Shown: positions 44,211-53,174, counted from the stretch's first letter. The stretch is 64,000 bases of DNA from AC-49 sp963766605 (GCA_963766605.1 CAVYAT010000007.1:1054001-1118000); one strand, 5' to 3'. Notes: generated by a model not told the origin, from the sequence alone. Program-made: numbers and translations.

Positions 44211-46013
44211 TTACGTGTTGTCGACCGTGAAGTAGAGGTGGTGGTGCGAGCCGACGTTGCCCGCGGCGTCCGTTGCGATCACGATCGCGCGGTACTCGTC
44301 GGAGTGCAGCGGATGGGCGCCGATCAGCCCCGAGAACGTCCGCTTGTTCGCCCCCTGCTTCTCGCCGTGGTAGGTGACCGAGCCGATGATCGTGTAGGTG
44401 GCGGGGTGGCCGCCGCTGTGGTGCACGACGCGCTCGACGTCGACCTTGAGCGTCGCGGCCTCACTGAGCGTGAAGCGCAGCGTCGACTCTTTGTGCTGGC
44501 CGTGGTGGGGGTGCGTGTGGTCGACCGCGAACTTCGTCGGGTCGAAGCTCAGCGACGAGATCACAGGTGGGGTCGTGTCCTTGGGCGGGGCGGGTGGCGC
44601 CGGCGGCGCGGGCGGAGGCGGAGGAGTGGGCGGCGGCGGGCAGATCGGCGCCGGCGCCTCGAAGGCCCCGAGATCGGGCTGGGCGATGCCGTCGCAGTCG
44701 TGGTCAACGGCACGCGGCGCGCCGGCCACATCGGTCTCACCGGGGAGGACCTGGGACGGGTCGCCCTTGTCGAACAGGGGCGACGTCGACTGGAGGTGCA
44801 GGTCGCCGAGGGCGTCGTCGACGTATTGGGGCGCCGCGTCGATGTTCGTGCCCGAGCCGGGGGTCAGCGCGTCGGTTCCCGTGGTCGAGGTGAAGGCGGT
44901 GAAGCCGACGTCCCAGTCGATCGTCTTGGTGCCCGAGCCGATGTCGTCGGCTGTCGCTGCGAGCGGGTCGATCGCCTGGAGGATCGTGTTGCGCACGTGC
45001 ACGTCCGTGTTGGCCGGAGCGGAGTTGAGGCTCAGCGCGCGCGCGTCGGTCGTTGACAGCGCCAGGACCGAGACGCCGGTCAGCGACAGCGTCGGCGCCA
45101 CCGGGCTCGCAACATCCGAGCCGATCGCGATACCGCGCTGCAGCGAGCCGCCGCCGGGGGCGATGACGGTGTCGCGCAGTGTGACGGTGCTCGCGGCTGC
45201 GGCGGCGAGATGCTCCACGCCGGTCTCCGAGGCATGGATGACCGTTCGCGACACCGTCAGCTGGGTGGTGTCCTCGCCGACGACGCCGAGCGTGCTGGTG
45301 ATGGCGGAGTCGGTGATCGTCGTCGGGACGTCGCTCACCACCCCGGCGCCGCTGCCAAGGACCAGCGACAGCCCCATCGGTGGCGGGATGAACGGGTCGA
45401 CGACCGTCGACCCGGTGACCGTCAGCGAGCCGTCGGCGCCGCCGTTCTCGACGCCGCTGCCGAAGCCGTTGATGGTCGTGCCCGCGATCGTCACCGCCGC
45501 ATCGCCGGTCAGGATCTCGACCGCACTGTCCCAGCTGCTCGGGTTGGTCAGCGAGGCCTGGTCGAGCGTGCAGCGGCTGATTGCGATCGTCGGAATCGAG
45601 ACGCCGCCGCCTTCGATCGCGCCTCTGATCGTGCCGTCGCCGATGCCACCCGGTGTGATCCCGCCGCGGATGTGCAGGTTCTGAAAGCTCGCGCTCTCGT
45701 CGCCGACGGTGAAGCCCGCAGACGTCGTCGCCGAGGCGTCCAGGAACGTCGCACCCGCTCCGGCCCCGGCGAACGTGAGGTCGTTGGCGGTCACGGTGAC
45801 CGCCTCGGGGAACGTGCCCGGGCCGATCGAGATCGTGTCGCCCGCTCCGGCGACGCTGACCGCGTGGGTGATCGTCTTGCACGGCGTCGCCGCGACCGTG
45901 CACGTGTTGGCGGCGTTGGCGCCGGTCGTCGCGACGAAGCGCGTCGCCGCGTGCGCTGCCGTGGCGCCCAGCAGCACCAGGAGCATCGATCCGATTGCCG
46001 CCCCGCGTCGCAT
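44211..46013 (-). CDS. Secreted right-handed beta-helix protein, paralogue 2 (600 aa)
   Basis: Signal peptide MRRGAAIGSMLLVLLGATAAHA followed by ATRFVATTGANAANTC and CKTITHAVSVAGAGDTISIGPGTFPEAV, the same module start as its neighbours. The beta-helix body has repeated GGGVSIPTIAIS, TVTGSTVVDPF and ITDSAITSTLG-like turns. GETDVAGAPRAVDHDCDGIAQPDLGAFEAP ends the helix. A Pro-rich linker (PPPPTPPPPPAPPAPPAPP) leads to a His-rich beta domain (FAVDHTHPHHGQHKESTLRFTL). 30 bp separate it from paralogue 1. The Pro linker suggests display at a distance from the surface. Confidence 0.8.
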   Translation of the reverse strand: MRRGAAIGSMLLVLLGATAAHAATRFVATTGANAANTCTVAATPCKTITHAVSVAGAGDTISIGPGTFPEAVTVTANDLTFAGAGAGATFLDASATTSAGFTVGDESASFQNLHIRGGITPGGIGDGTIRGAIEGGGVSIPTIAISRCTLDQASLTNPSSWDSAVEILTGDAAVTIAGTTINGFGSGVENGGADGSLTVTGSTVVDPFIPPPMGLSLVLGSGAGVVSDVPTTITDSAITSTLGVVGEDTTQLTVSRTVIHASETGVEHLAAAAASTVTLRDTVIAPGGGSLQRGIAIGSDVASPVAPTLSLTGVSVLALSTTDARALSLNSAPANTDVHVRNTILQAIDPLAATADDIGSGTKTIDWDVGFTAFTSTTGTDALTPGSGTNIDAAPQYVDDALGDLHLQSTSPLFDKGDPSQVLPGETDVAGAPRAVDHDCDGIAQPDLGAFEAPAPICPPPPTPPPPPAPPAPPAPPKDTTPPVISSLSFDPTKFAVDHTHPHHGQHKESTLRFTLSEAATLKVDVERVVHHSGGHPATYTIIGSVTYHGEKQGANKRTFSGLIGAHPLHSDEYRAIVIATDAAGNVGSHHHLYFTVDNT

Positions 46014-46059
46014 CCATGCGGATCATCCGCCGCCGAACATTGACGTTCGGTGTTGCTTT

Positions 46060-47832
46060 TCAGTGCGAGACGATCGCGAAGTTCAGGTGATGGTGCGACG
46101 ACGCGTTGCCGGCCGCATCGGTGGCGTAGATCACGGCGCGGTAGGACCCGTGGCTCAGGGGCTTTGAGTGGATGCGCCCGGAGAACGTGATGCTGTTGAA
46201 GCCGTGCTTCTCGTGGTGGTAGGTGACCGAGCCGATCGTGACGTAGGTCGTCGGGCGGTGATGGCTGTGGTGGTGGGGGACCTGGACGGAGACCTTCACG
46301 TCGGCTGTCTCGCTGAGCGTCACGTGGAGCTTGCTGTGGTGGGCAACGGTGAAGTGCGAGCTGTGGAAGCTGAGGCTGCTGAGCACTGGCTTGGTCGTGT
46401 CCTTGGCCGCGGGCGGGGTGGGCGGTGGCGGAGCCGGTGTCGTGGGGGTCGTCGTTATCGGGATCACGACGGGCGGGGGCGGGAGCACCGGGCAGAACAC
46501 GGTCGCCTCGTAGGCGCCGATGTCGGGCACCGGCGTGCCGCCGCAGGAGTGCGGCTGCGCGCGCGGGGCGCCCGTCACGTCGGTCTCGCCGGCGCTGACC
46601 TGCGACGGATCGCCGACGTCGAAGAGCGTCGAGGCGCTGCTGAGGTGCAGGTCGGCGCCGGTGTCGTCGACGAAGTGGGGGACGGCGGCGATGTTCGTGT
46701 CCGAGCCAGGGGTCGGAATCGCCGGGCCGCTGACGGTCGTGAACGCCGTGTAGCCCAGGTCCCAGCGGATCGGATTCGTGGCGCCGGTCGCGATGTCGGC
46801 CTGATCGGTTCCGCTGCCGGGGTCGATCGCGCGCAGGATCGTGTTGCGCGAGAACACCGTGGTGTCGGCCTTGGCGAGCGTCGCGTCGACGCCGATCGCA
46901 CCGGAGTCCGAACGCGCGAGGATCGAGTCGCCGACCAGCGTCAGGATCGGGCGCAGCGTCTGGCTTGCGCCCGTCCCGTTGATCGCGATCGCGGTGTCGA
47001 GCTCGCCGTTGCCGGGGGCGACGACGCTGTCGCGCAACGTCACGTGCGGGCCGCCGAAGTCGTCGCGCAGCGACACGCCGAGCCGGCGGCCGCGGACGAC
47101 CGTCCGCGTCAGCGTCAGGTCGCCGTTGTCGTCGTCGATCGCCTCGTCGCCGATCACCGTCGAATCGTTGATCGTCGTCGGCGAGTCGTTGAGTCCGAGT
47201 GCGATGTTGGTACCGACCGCCGAGCTCAGCGGCACGCTGATCGTGGACGACGCGATCGCGACGGTACTGCCGTCCTGTGTGCCGAGCGCAACCTCGAAGC
47301 CGCTGACCGTCGACGACGTGACCGACAGCGTCGTCGCGGCGTCGAACTGGATCGCCGCACCCTGGAGCGCGGGGTTGCTCGCCGGCGCCTGCTCGACCGT
47401 CACACCGGTGAGCGTCAGCTTGGACGGGGTCACCCCGCTGCTGGCCACGGCCGGTTTCTCGTCCCCGCCGCCGCTCGGGCTGAGGCCGCCGCGGATGCGC
47501 AGGTTGCCGAGCGTGACCGTCTGGCTGCCGATGTCGAGCGCGACGCCCGGCGAGGCGGCCGCGTCGGCGTCGATGAACGTCTGGGGGCCCACGCCGGTGA
47601 ACGTCAGATCCTTGGTCGTGGTCAGCGTCTCGGGATAGGTCCCGGCGGCGATCGAGATCGTGTCGCCGCCGCCCGCCTGGCCGATCGCGTACTGGATCGT
47701 GTGGCAGGCGCTGGCGATGCAGTTGCCGGTGTTCACGCCGCCGGGGGCGACCAGCCGGATCGAGGCCTGCGCAGTCGCGGCGGTCACACTCAGCGCCATG
47801 GCGGTGGTCACGATCAGGACCGCGCGTCGCAT
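46060..47832 (-). CDS. Secreted right-handed beta-helix protein, paralogue 3 (590 aa)
   Basis: ATG at 47832 begins a signal peptide (MRRAVLIVTTAMALSVTAATA). The mature start ASIRLVAPGGVNTGNC and CHTIQYAIGQAGGGDTISIAAGTYPE matches the other two paralogues. The body has VTLGNLRIRGG, SVTSSTVSGFEVAL and TLTRTVVRGRRLGVSL coils, then GETDVTGAPRAQPHSCGGTPVPDIGAYEA. A PPPTPP linker joins the His-rich C-terminal beta domain (FTVAHHSKLHVTLSETADVKVSVQVPHHHSHH). As the first gene of the three, it is probably transcribed with them. Function unknown. Confidence 0.8.
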   Translation of the reverse strand: MRRAVLIVTTAMALSVTAATAQASIRLVAPGGVNTGNCIASACHTIQYAIGQAGGGDTISIAAGTYPETLTTTKDLTFTGVGPQTFIDADAAASPGVALDIGSQTVTLGNLRIRGGLSPSGGGDEKPAVASSGVTPSKLTLTGVTVEQAPASNPALQGAAIQFDAATTLSVTSSTVSGFEVALGTQDGSTVAIASSTISVPLSSAVGTNIALGLNDSPTTINDSTVIGDEAIDDDNGDLTLTRTVVRGRRLGVSLRDDFGGPHVTLRDSVVAPGNGELDTAIAINGTGASQTLRPILTLVGDSILARSDSGAIGVDATLAKADTTVFSRNTILRAIDPGSGTDQADIATGATNPIRWDLGYTAFTTVSGPAIPTPGSDTNIAAVPHFVDDTGADLHLSSASTLFDVGDPSQVSAGETDVTGAPRAQPHSCGGTPVPDIGAYEATVFCPVLPPPPVVIPITTTPTTPAPPPPTPPAAKDTTKPVLSSLSFHSSHFTVAHHSKLHVTLSETADVKVSVQVPHHHSHHRPTTYVTIGSVTYHHEKHGFNSITFSGRIHSKPLSHGSYRAVIYATDAAGNASSHHHLNFAIVSH

Positions 47833-47885
47833 CGTCACTCGTGCACGATGACACGTGCCCACCGGCTGTCAGTGTCGGATCGGTC

Positions 47886-48950
47886 TCAGGCCGGTGTCGG
47901 CTGCGCCGCGTACGCCTCGGCCAGCTCCGGGTCCTTGCGCGCGAGCATGTCGGCGAGCTGGACCATGACCTGGCACTGCTTCCACGTCGCGTCGTCCTGC
48001 ATCTTGCCGTCGATCATGTGCACGCCGCGGCCGTCCGGGATCGCCTCGATCACCTTGCGGGCGAAGCGCACCTCGTCGGGGTCGGGCGAGAAGACCTTCT
48101 TTGCGATGGCGATCTGAACCGGGTGCAGCGACCACGCGCCGACGCAGCCGAGCAGGAACGCGGCGCGGAACTGGGTCTCGCAGCCGAGCTCGTCGCGGAT
48201 GTCGCCGTAGGGGCCGTAGAACGGCAGCGCGCCGACCGATGTGCAGGCGTCGACCATGCGGGCGATCGAGTAGTGCCACGGGTCCTGCTGGTAGCTGGCG
48301 CGGGGCGCCTCGGGATCGTCGGGGTCGGGGTCGGCGATCGTGCGGTAGCCCGGGTGGCCGCCGCCGACGCGCGTCGTCTTCATGCGCCGGCTGGCGGCGA
48401 GGTCGGCGGGGCCGAAGCTCATGCCCTGGATACGAGGCGAGGCGCAGGCGATCTCCTCGAGGTTGGCGACGCCCTGGGCGGTCTCGAGGATCGCGTGGAT
48501 CAGGATCGGCTCGTCGAGCCCGGCCTTGGCCTCGAGCTGGGCGAGCAGCCGGTCGACGTAGTGAATGTCCCACGGGCCCTCGACCTTGGGCACCATGATC
48601 ACCGACAGCTTGTGACCGATCTCGGTGACCAGTTCGGTGATGTCGTCGAGCATCCACGGGGACGCGAGCTCGTTGATCCGCGTCCACAGCGCCGTATCGC
48701 CGAGCTCCATCTCCCGCCCGACCTTGATCAGCCCGGCGCGGGCGGCAAGTTTGCGATCGACCGGCACCGCGTCCTCGAGGTTGCCGAGCAGGATGTCGAC
48801 CGTCGGTGCGATGTCCGGAACCTTGGCGACCATCTTCTCGTTGGAGAAGTCCAGGAAATGGATCATCCGCGAGGGCGGGAACGGGATCGCGTCGACGGGC
48901 CGGGGCGCCCCGATGGCGAGGGGCTTGAGGAAGTCACGAGGGCTACGCAT
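47886..48950 (-). CDS. mcl: Malyl-CoA/beta-methylmalyl-CoA/citramalyl-CoA lyase (354 aa)
   Basis: HpcH/HpaI (CitE-like) lyase cleaving beta-methylmalyl-CoA to glyoxylate and propionyl-CoA and malyl-CoA to glyoxylate and acetyl-CoA. DILLGNLEDAVPVD holds the metal-binding acidic residues, followed by VIMVPKVEGPWDIHYVD, ILIHAILETAQGVANLEEIA, SFGPADLAASRRMKTTRVGGG, PFYGPYGDI and a C-terminal MIDGKMQDDATWKQ lid. These match, from memory, the Chloroflexus Mcl and its actinobacterial relatives closely. Length is typical. An mch-like gene lies 0.9 kb away and ecm 9.9 kb away, which supports a role in the ethylmalonyl-CoA pathway. Confidence 0.88.
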   Translation of the reverse strand: MRSPRDFLKPLAIGAPRPVDAIPFPPSRMIHFLDFSNEKMVAKVPDIAPTVDILLGNLEDAVPVDRKLAARAGLIKVGREMELGDTALWTRINELASPWMLDDITELVTEIGHKLSVIMVPKVEGPWDIHYVDRLLAQLEAKAGLDEPILIHAILETAQGVANLEEIACASPRIQGMSFGPADLAASRRMKTTRVGGGHPGYRTIADPDPDDPEAPRASYQQDPWHYSIARMVDACTSVGALPFYGPYGDIRDELGCETQFRAAFLLGCVGAWSLHPVQIAIAKKVFSPDPDEVRFARKVIEAIPDGRGVHMIDGKMQDDATWKQCQVMVQLADMLARKDPELAEAYAAQPTPA

Positions 48951-48990
48951 CACGTTCAATCCTATCGGCGGATGGGGTAGACAGAGGGTC

Positions 48991-49689
48991 ATGACTCGTC
49001 GTGTGATTGCGCTCACGGTGGTGTTCGCGGCCCTGCTGGCAGTGCCCGTGGCCGCCCGCGACGGCGATCGCTGGCCCGTAGTCGTGCCCGGCCCGGGTGC
49101 GGCGAACATCACGGTGTCGGCGGTGACCTTCCACGCGCGCGGGCGCCCGGCGATGGCCATGTCGCTCAGGCGCCACGTCGCCGGCCGGTACGTGGCCGCG
49201 GCCCGCCTGCGCCACGAGCCGCGCGGTCGCCTCGCGGCGATCGTGCTGGTCGTGGATCGCGCGCCCGCGGCCCGGCTGATCGCCCGGCTGTCGCGGCCGG
49301 TCGGCGCGCCGCAGGTGCGCAACGCCGTCGATGCGTTCACCTCAGGTGTCCCCGGCCCGCCGGCGCTGTGCGGCCTGTTCGAGGGGACGATGGCGGGAAC
49401 CGACCTGCGCGCGGTCATGCACTCGGGGAAGCCGTTGGCCGGCTTTGGGGCGGCGGCGGCGGCGGCCCAGGGGTTCAACCAGGCCTGTGGGCGCGTCGTC
49501 GCCCCGGCGTTCGTGACGGCCGTGCGCGGGCCGTTGCAGACCCCGACGCCGACCACGCCGACGACCCCGACAACGCCCACGACGCCGACGACGCCCACGA
49601 CGCCCACAACGCCGACGCTACCGGGCTGCCCGCCGGGCCCGATCGTGGGGATGCTCAAGATCTGCCCGCTGCAGAACGACGAGCACTAG
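48991..49689 (+). CDS. Secreted protein with Pro-Thr repeat tail (232 aa)
   Basis: Signal peptide MTRRVIALTVVFAALLAVPVAA. The mature domain (about 25-175) has paired Cys (ALCGLFEG and NQACGRVV) and no recognised family. A low-complexity TPTTPTTPTTP tract (about 185-210) follows, then a short tail with two Cys (PGCPPGP and LKICPLQ). Pro-Thr tracts of this kind usually span the cell wall or are glycosylated. The gene is divergent from mcl (40 bp between starts) and points towards mch, but 206 bp separate them. Confidence 0.65.
   Translation: MTRRVIALTVVFAALLAVPVAARDGDRWPVVVPGPGAANITVSAVTFHARGRPAMAMSLRRHVAGRYVAAARLRHEPRGRLAAIVLVVDRAPAARLIARLSRPVGAPQVRNAVDAFTSGVPGPPALCGLFEGTMAGTDLRAVMHSGKPLAGFGAAAAAAQGFNQACGRVVAPAFVTAVRGPLQTPTPTTPTTPTTPTTPTTPTTPTTPTLPGCPPGPIVGMLKICPLQNDEH
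49541..49617. repeat. Imperfect 9-bp tandem repeat encoding Thr-Thr-Pro
   Basis: Repeated ACGCCGACG/ACGCCCACG/ACGCCCACA units in frame encode TPTTPTT... in the secreted protein. Third-base variation shows that the units are not freshly slipped copies, but the length could still vary between strains. It lies wholly in the coding region. Confidence 0.75.
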
Positions 49690-49835
49690 CGCCATCGAGC
49701 GAGGACCGTCGCACGTCGTGCCGGCGTAGGTGAACGCAGTGGGGCGACCGCGCCGTCCTGCGCCGTGGCCACCCGCGCCAGCTCCGCCCCCAGCCATCGG
49801 AGGGACCCGGCGCTCGGGCACGGGTGATGCTGGCG

Positions 49836-49851
49836 TGTGACGTGCGTCACG
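49836..49851. promoter_or_regulatory. CRP-type operator upstream of mch
   Basis: TGTGA-CGTGCG-TCACG matches the CRP/FNR-family consensus TGTGA-N6-TCACA with one mismatch, and has perfect GTGACG/CGTCAC arms. It lies 45 bp before the mch ATG in the 206-bp intergenic region, which otherwise shows no clear element. Activation by a cAMP-CRP-like protein on poor carbon sources would suit mch and pckG. Regulation is inferred. Confidence 0.6.
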
Positions 49852-49895
49852 TCAGCACGCATCGGTTACGAGTCTTCGACGACAATGCGGCGGAT

Positions 49896-50411
49896 ATGAG
49901 CAACGAAACCCACGCCTTGGAGACCGGCCAGGCGGAGCGCGAGGCGCACGGGGGACACCCCTACGGGCGCTACCTCGAGGAGTTCGAGGTCGGCGACGTT
50001 TACAAGCACTGGCCGGCGAAGACCGTTACTGAGGCAGACGACCACCTGTTCTGCCTGATCACGATGAACCACCACCCGCTTCACCTCAACGACGTGTACG
50101 CAGCCGAGTCCCAGCAGGGGCGCAACGTGGTCGTCGGCCCGCTCGTCTACAGCCTCGCGCTCGGCATGTCGGTCTCCGACGTCAGCGGCAAGGCGATCGC
50201 CAACCTCGCCACCGACGAGCTCAGCCATCCGGCACCCGTATTCCACGGCGACACGCTGTACGTCGAGTCCGAGGTGCTCGAGAAGCGCGAGTCCCAGACC
50301 AAGCCCGACCGCGGCACCGTGCGCGTCCACACGCGTGTGTACAAGCAGGACGGTACGCTGGTGGCGGAGTTCAAACGGCTGGTGCTTGTCCCTCGCAAGC
50401 ACGCCGGATGA
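49896..50411 (+). CDS. mch: MaoC-family hydratase, probable mesaconyl-CoA hydratase (171 aa)
   Basis: Single hotdog MaoC domain: GRYLEEFEVGDVYKHWPAKTVTEADDHLFCLITMNHHPLHLND. The Asp and His of this segment form the usual hydratase dyad. VVVGPLVYSLALGMSVSDVSGKAIANL follows. This half-size protein resembles, from memory, the MaoC gene in the ethylmalonyl-CoA cluster of Streptomyces. It would hydrate mesaconyl-C1-CoA to beta-methylmalyl-CoA, the substrate of the nearby Mcl. A CRP-like site precedes it and pckG follows after 84 bp on the same strand. The ATG at 49896 is chosen because the family begins shortly before the GRYLEEF segment. Confidence 0.8.
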   Translation: MSNETHALETGQAEREAHGGHPYGRYLEEFEVGDVYKHWPAKTVTEADDHLFCLITMNHHPLHLNDVYAAESQQGRNVVVGPLVYSLALGMSVSDVSGKAIANLATDELSHPAPVFHGDTLYVESEVLEKRESQTKPDRGTVRVHTRVYKQDGTLVAEFKRLVLVPRKHAG

Positions 50412-50495
50412 CGTCGCTGCTTGCAATGATGCCCGCTTTCGCCGACCAGGGTCAGTCCTAGGAGACGTCCGGATTTGCCGGAAGAGGAGACGCAC

Positions 50496-52307
50496 GTGAG
50501 TACCACCGCCGTTCCGACTGAGCATCAGAAACTCCTGGACTGGGTGGACGAGGTAGCGGAGCTGACCCAGCCCGACCGGGTGTACTGGTGCGACGGATCG
50601 GCTGAGGAATACGAGCGCCTCGCGCAGGAGCTCGTCGACGCCGGGACGTTCGAGCGCCTGTCGGACGCCAAGCGGCCGAACTCCTACCTCGCGCTGTCCG
50701 ACCCCAAGGACGTCGCCCGCGTCGAGGATCGCACGTTCATCTGCTCGGAGACCGAGGACGAGGCCGGCCCGACGAACCACTGGCGCGACCCCGACGAGAT
50801 GCGCGCCGACATGATCGAGCTCTTCTCCGGCTCGATGACCGGCCGCACGATGTACGTGGTCCCGTTCTCGATGGGCCCACTGGGCTCCGACAAGTCGCAC
50901 ATCGGCATCCAGCTGACCGACTCGGCCTACGTCGCCGTGTCGATGCGGATCATGACCCGCGTCGGTGCCGGCGCGCTCGCCGTGCTGGGCGACGCCGGCG
51001 AGTTCGTCCCGTGTCTGCACTCGGTCGGTGCGCCGCTGGCCGAGGGCGTGCAGGACGTCCCGTGGCCGTGCAACGAGACGAAGTACATCGTCCACTTCCC
51101 GCAGACGCGCGAGATCTGGTCCTACGGCTCGGGCTATGGCGGCAACGCGCTGCTCGGCAAGAAGTGCTTCGCCCTGCGGATCGCCTCGACGATGGCCCGC
51201 GACGAGGGCTGGATGGCCGAGCACATGCTGATTCTCAAGCTCACCTCGCCCGAGGGCGGCGTCAAGTACGTCGCCGGCGCCTTCCCCAGCGCATGCGGCA
51301 AGACCAACCTGGCGATGGTGATCCCGACGATCGAGGGCTGGGAGGTCGAGACGATCGGCGACGACATCGCGTGGATGAAGTTCGGCGAGGACGGCCGCCT
51401 GTACGCGGTCAACCCCGAGTACGGCTTCTTCGGCGTCGCCCCCGGCACCGGCCCTGAAACGAACCCCAACGCGATGGCGACGATCCGCGGCGAGACCGTC
51501 TTCACCAACTGCGCCAAGACCGACGACGGCGACATCTGGTGGGAGGGCATGGGCCCCAAGCCCGATCACCTGATCGACTGGAAGGGCGAGGACTGGACGC
51601 CGGCGTCCGAGACGCCCGCGGCGCATCCCAACGCCCGCTTCTGCGTCAACGCCGACAAGTGCCCGTCGATCGCGCCCGAGTGGGACGACCCAGCCGGCGT
51701 CCCGATCGACGCGTTCCTGTTCGGCGGCCGGCGCGCGACCGTCGTGCCGCTCGTGCGCGAGGCGTTCGACTGGGACCACGCGGTGTTCCTCGGCGCGACG
51801 ATGAGCTCGGAGACGACGGCGGCGCAGGCCGGTGCGGTCGGCGCGCTGCGCTTCGACCCGATGGCGATGCTGCCGTTCTGCGGCTACAACATGGCCGACT
51901 ACTTTGCCCACTGGCTGAAGATCGGCCAGACCTCGGGCGCCAAGTTGCCGCGTGTCTTCTACGTCAACTGGTTCCGCAAGGACGACGACGGCCACTTCCT
52001 GTGGCCTGGCTTCGGCGAGAACAGCCGCGTGCTCGAGTGGATCTTCCGCCGCTGCGAGAACGCGGTCGAGGCGGTGAAGACGCCGATCGGGCTCGTCCCG
52101 CGCCTGCAGGATCTCAACACCAAGGGCCTCGACCTCGAACCCGAGGCGCTCGAGGATCTGCTGACCGTCGACACCCAGCTCGCGGCCGCCGAGATGCCGC
52201 AGACGCGTGAGCATCTCGACCGCTTCGGCGATCGCCTGCCGCAGACGCTGCGCGACGAGCTCGCAACGCTCCAGCAGCGCCTAGTAGACACGCAGTCGCG
52301 CCCGTAG
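50496..52307 (+). CDS. pckG: Phosphoenolpyruvate carboxykinase (GTP), 603 aa
   Basis: Converts oxaloacetate and GTP to PEP, CO2 and GDP, the entry to gluconeogenesis. The P-loop region GAFPSACGKTNLAM is near residue 264, with GDDIAWMKFGEDGRLYAVNPEYGFFGVAPGT (GTP-class metal and nucleotide region) and FLFGGRRATVVPLV. Length fits the GTP-dependent class typical of actinobacteria. GTG at 50496 is preferred to a TTG 21 nt upstream because GGAAGAGGAG lies 6 nt before it. Its 3' end overlaps the convergent lipoprotein gene by 27 nt. It serves to drain C4 acids made by the ethylmalonyl-CoA pathway. Confidence 0.95.
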   Translation: MSTTAVPTEHQKLLDWVDEVAELTQPDRVYWCDGSAEEYERLAQELVDAGTFERLSDAKRPNSYLALSDPKDVARVEDRTFICSETEDEAGPTNHWRDPDEMRADMIELFSGSMTGRTMYVVPFSMGPLGSDKSHIGIQLTDSAYVAVSMRIMTRVGAGALAVLGDAGEFVPCLHSVGAPLAEGVQDVPWPCNETKYIVHFPQTREIWSYGSGYGGNALLGKKCFALRIASTMARDEGWMAEHMLILKLTSPEGGVKYVAGAFPSACGKTNLAMVIPTIEGWEVETIGDDIAWMKFGEDGRLYAVNPEYGFFGVAPGTGPETNPNAMATIRGETVFTNCAKTDDGDIWWEGMGPKPDHLIDWKGEDWTPASETPAAHPNARFCVNADKCPSIAPEWDDPAGVPIDAFLFGGRRATVVPLVREAFDWDHAVFLGATMSSETTAAQAGAVGALRFDPMAMLPFCGYNMADYFAHWLKIGQTSGAKLPRVFYVNWFRKDDDGHFLWPGFGENSRVLEWIFRRCENAVEAVKTPIGLVPRLQDLNTKGLDLEPEALEDLLTVDTQLAAAEMPQTREHLDRFGDRLPQTLRDELATLQQRLVDTQSRP

Positions 52308-52823
52308 CGCGCGGCACCCGCGCTGCACGACGGCTCGCGACGCCGGCTTCCACGTGCACGTCTGCAGGATCAGCCGACGGCCGGCGATCGCGCAGCTGTC
52401 GGCGTCGACGAGCCCGTCGTAGGCATTGTGGAAGTGGGCGATGCTCCAGCAGATCGCGTCGTGGCCGCCCACCCGCCGGTGCGCACCGGGCGTGATCGCG
52501 GCGCCCATGTCGCGGTAGAACGCCTGCTCCTTGCGGTCAAACGCGGGCAGCACGGACGCCGGGGACACCCCGCGCGCGGTGATCGGCACCTCGAAGGCGT
52601 TCAGCCCGCCCGAGTGGGGCGGGCGGTGTGCGGGGATCGCCGTGGTCAGGAACGGCGGGTCGGTGCCCGGAAAGCTGGCCTTGACAACCACGAACCCCGA
52701 CGGGACCGCGTAGCGATAGGGCCCGTCCTTTGGGGCGACGGTCCGCGGCCCGGAGCTGCCGCAGCCGGCGAGCAGTGCCGCGGTGGCGATCACCGAGCAG
52801 CATGCGTTGGCGATCTTGCGCAT
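52281..52823 (-). CDS. Lipoprotein of unknown function (180 aa)
   Basis: The N-terminus MRKIANACCSVIATAALLAGCGSS ends in a lipobox (LAGC) for lipid attachment at Cys21. The mature part begins with a Ser/Gly spacer, and a compact domain has several Cys (HDAICWSI, DADSCAI, LQTCTW, QRGCRAL) that may form disulphides. No family recognised. It overlaps the 3' end of pckG on the other strand by 27 nt, within the last codons of both genes. Confidence 0.75.
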   Translation of the reverse strand: MRKIANACCSVIATAALLAGCGSSGPRTVAPKDGPYRYAVPSGFVVVKASFPGTDPPFLTTAIPAHRPPHSGGLNAFEVPITARGVSPASVLPAFDRKEQAFYRDMGAAITPGAHRRVGGHDAICWSIAHFHNAYDGLVDADSCAIAGRRLILQTCTWKPASRAVVQRGCRALRARLRVY

Positions 52824-52889
52824 CGGCCGATCTCATCATCGCCCGGACGCCGGTTCAATCAGGTGGCGACCCCGGACTTTTCCCGCGTC

Positions 52890-53174
52890 CTAGCCGCGTG
52901 CCGCCCGCTCGCGTAGCGCCGCCAGCCGCGCGATCCACGCGCCTGCCTCGTCGAGCGGCGCCGTAGTGGGCCGGTACCGGGTCTCGCGACCCGCGCGCGA
53001 CGAGCTGACCAGCCCGGCCGAGGCGAGCACGGCCAGGTGTTTGGTCACGGCCTGGCGCGAAATCGGCAGCGACGCGGCCAGCTCGGTCGCCGTCACGCCG
53101 TCGCCGCGCTGGGCGACGGTGTCCAGCAGCGAGCGCCGCGTCGGGTCCGAAAGCGCGGCGAAGACGTCAGGCAT
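52890..53174 (-). CDS. ArsR-family transcriptional regulator (94 aa)
   Basis: Compact winged helix: DVFAALSDPTRRSLLDTVAQRG, LAASLPISRQAVTKHLAVLASAGLVSSSRAGRETRYRPT. No metal-binding Cys motif is present, so it is of the type that pairs with SRPBCC/AHSA1 proteins rather than a metal sensor. Its ATG lies inside the end of the SRPBCC gene (8-nt overlap), so both are one transcript. The paired GCAAC-N6-GTTGC dyads at 53502 and 53540 are its likely operators. Confidence 0.88.
   Translation of the reverse strand: MPDVFAALSDPTRRSLLDTVAQRGDGVTATELAASLPISRQAVTKHLAVLASAGLVSSSRAGRETRYRPTTAPLDEAGAWIARLAALRERAARG

Noticed and set aside
49541..49617. Possible CRISPR-like or mini-satellite array
   Set aside because: Units are 9 bp, lack spacers, and stay in frame encoding Thr-Thr-Pro in a secreted protein.
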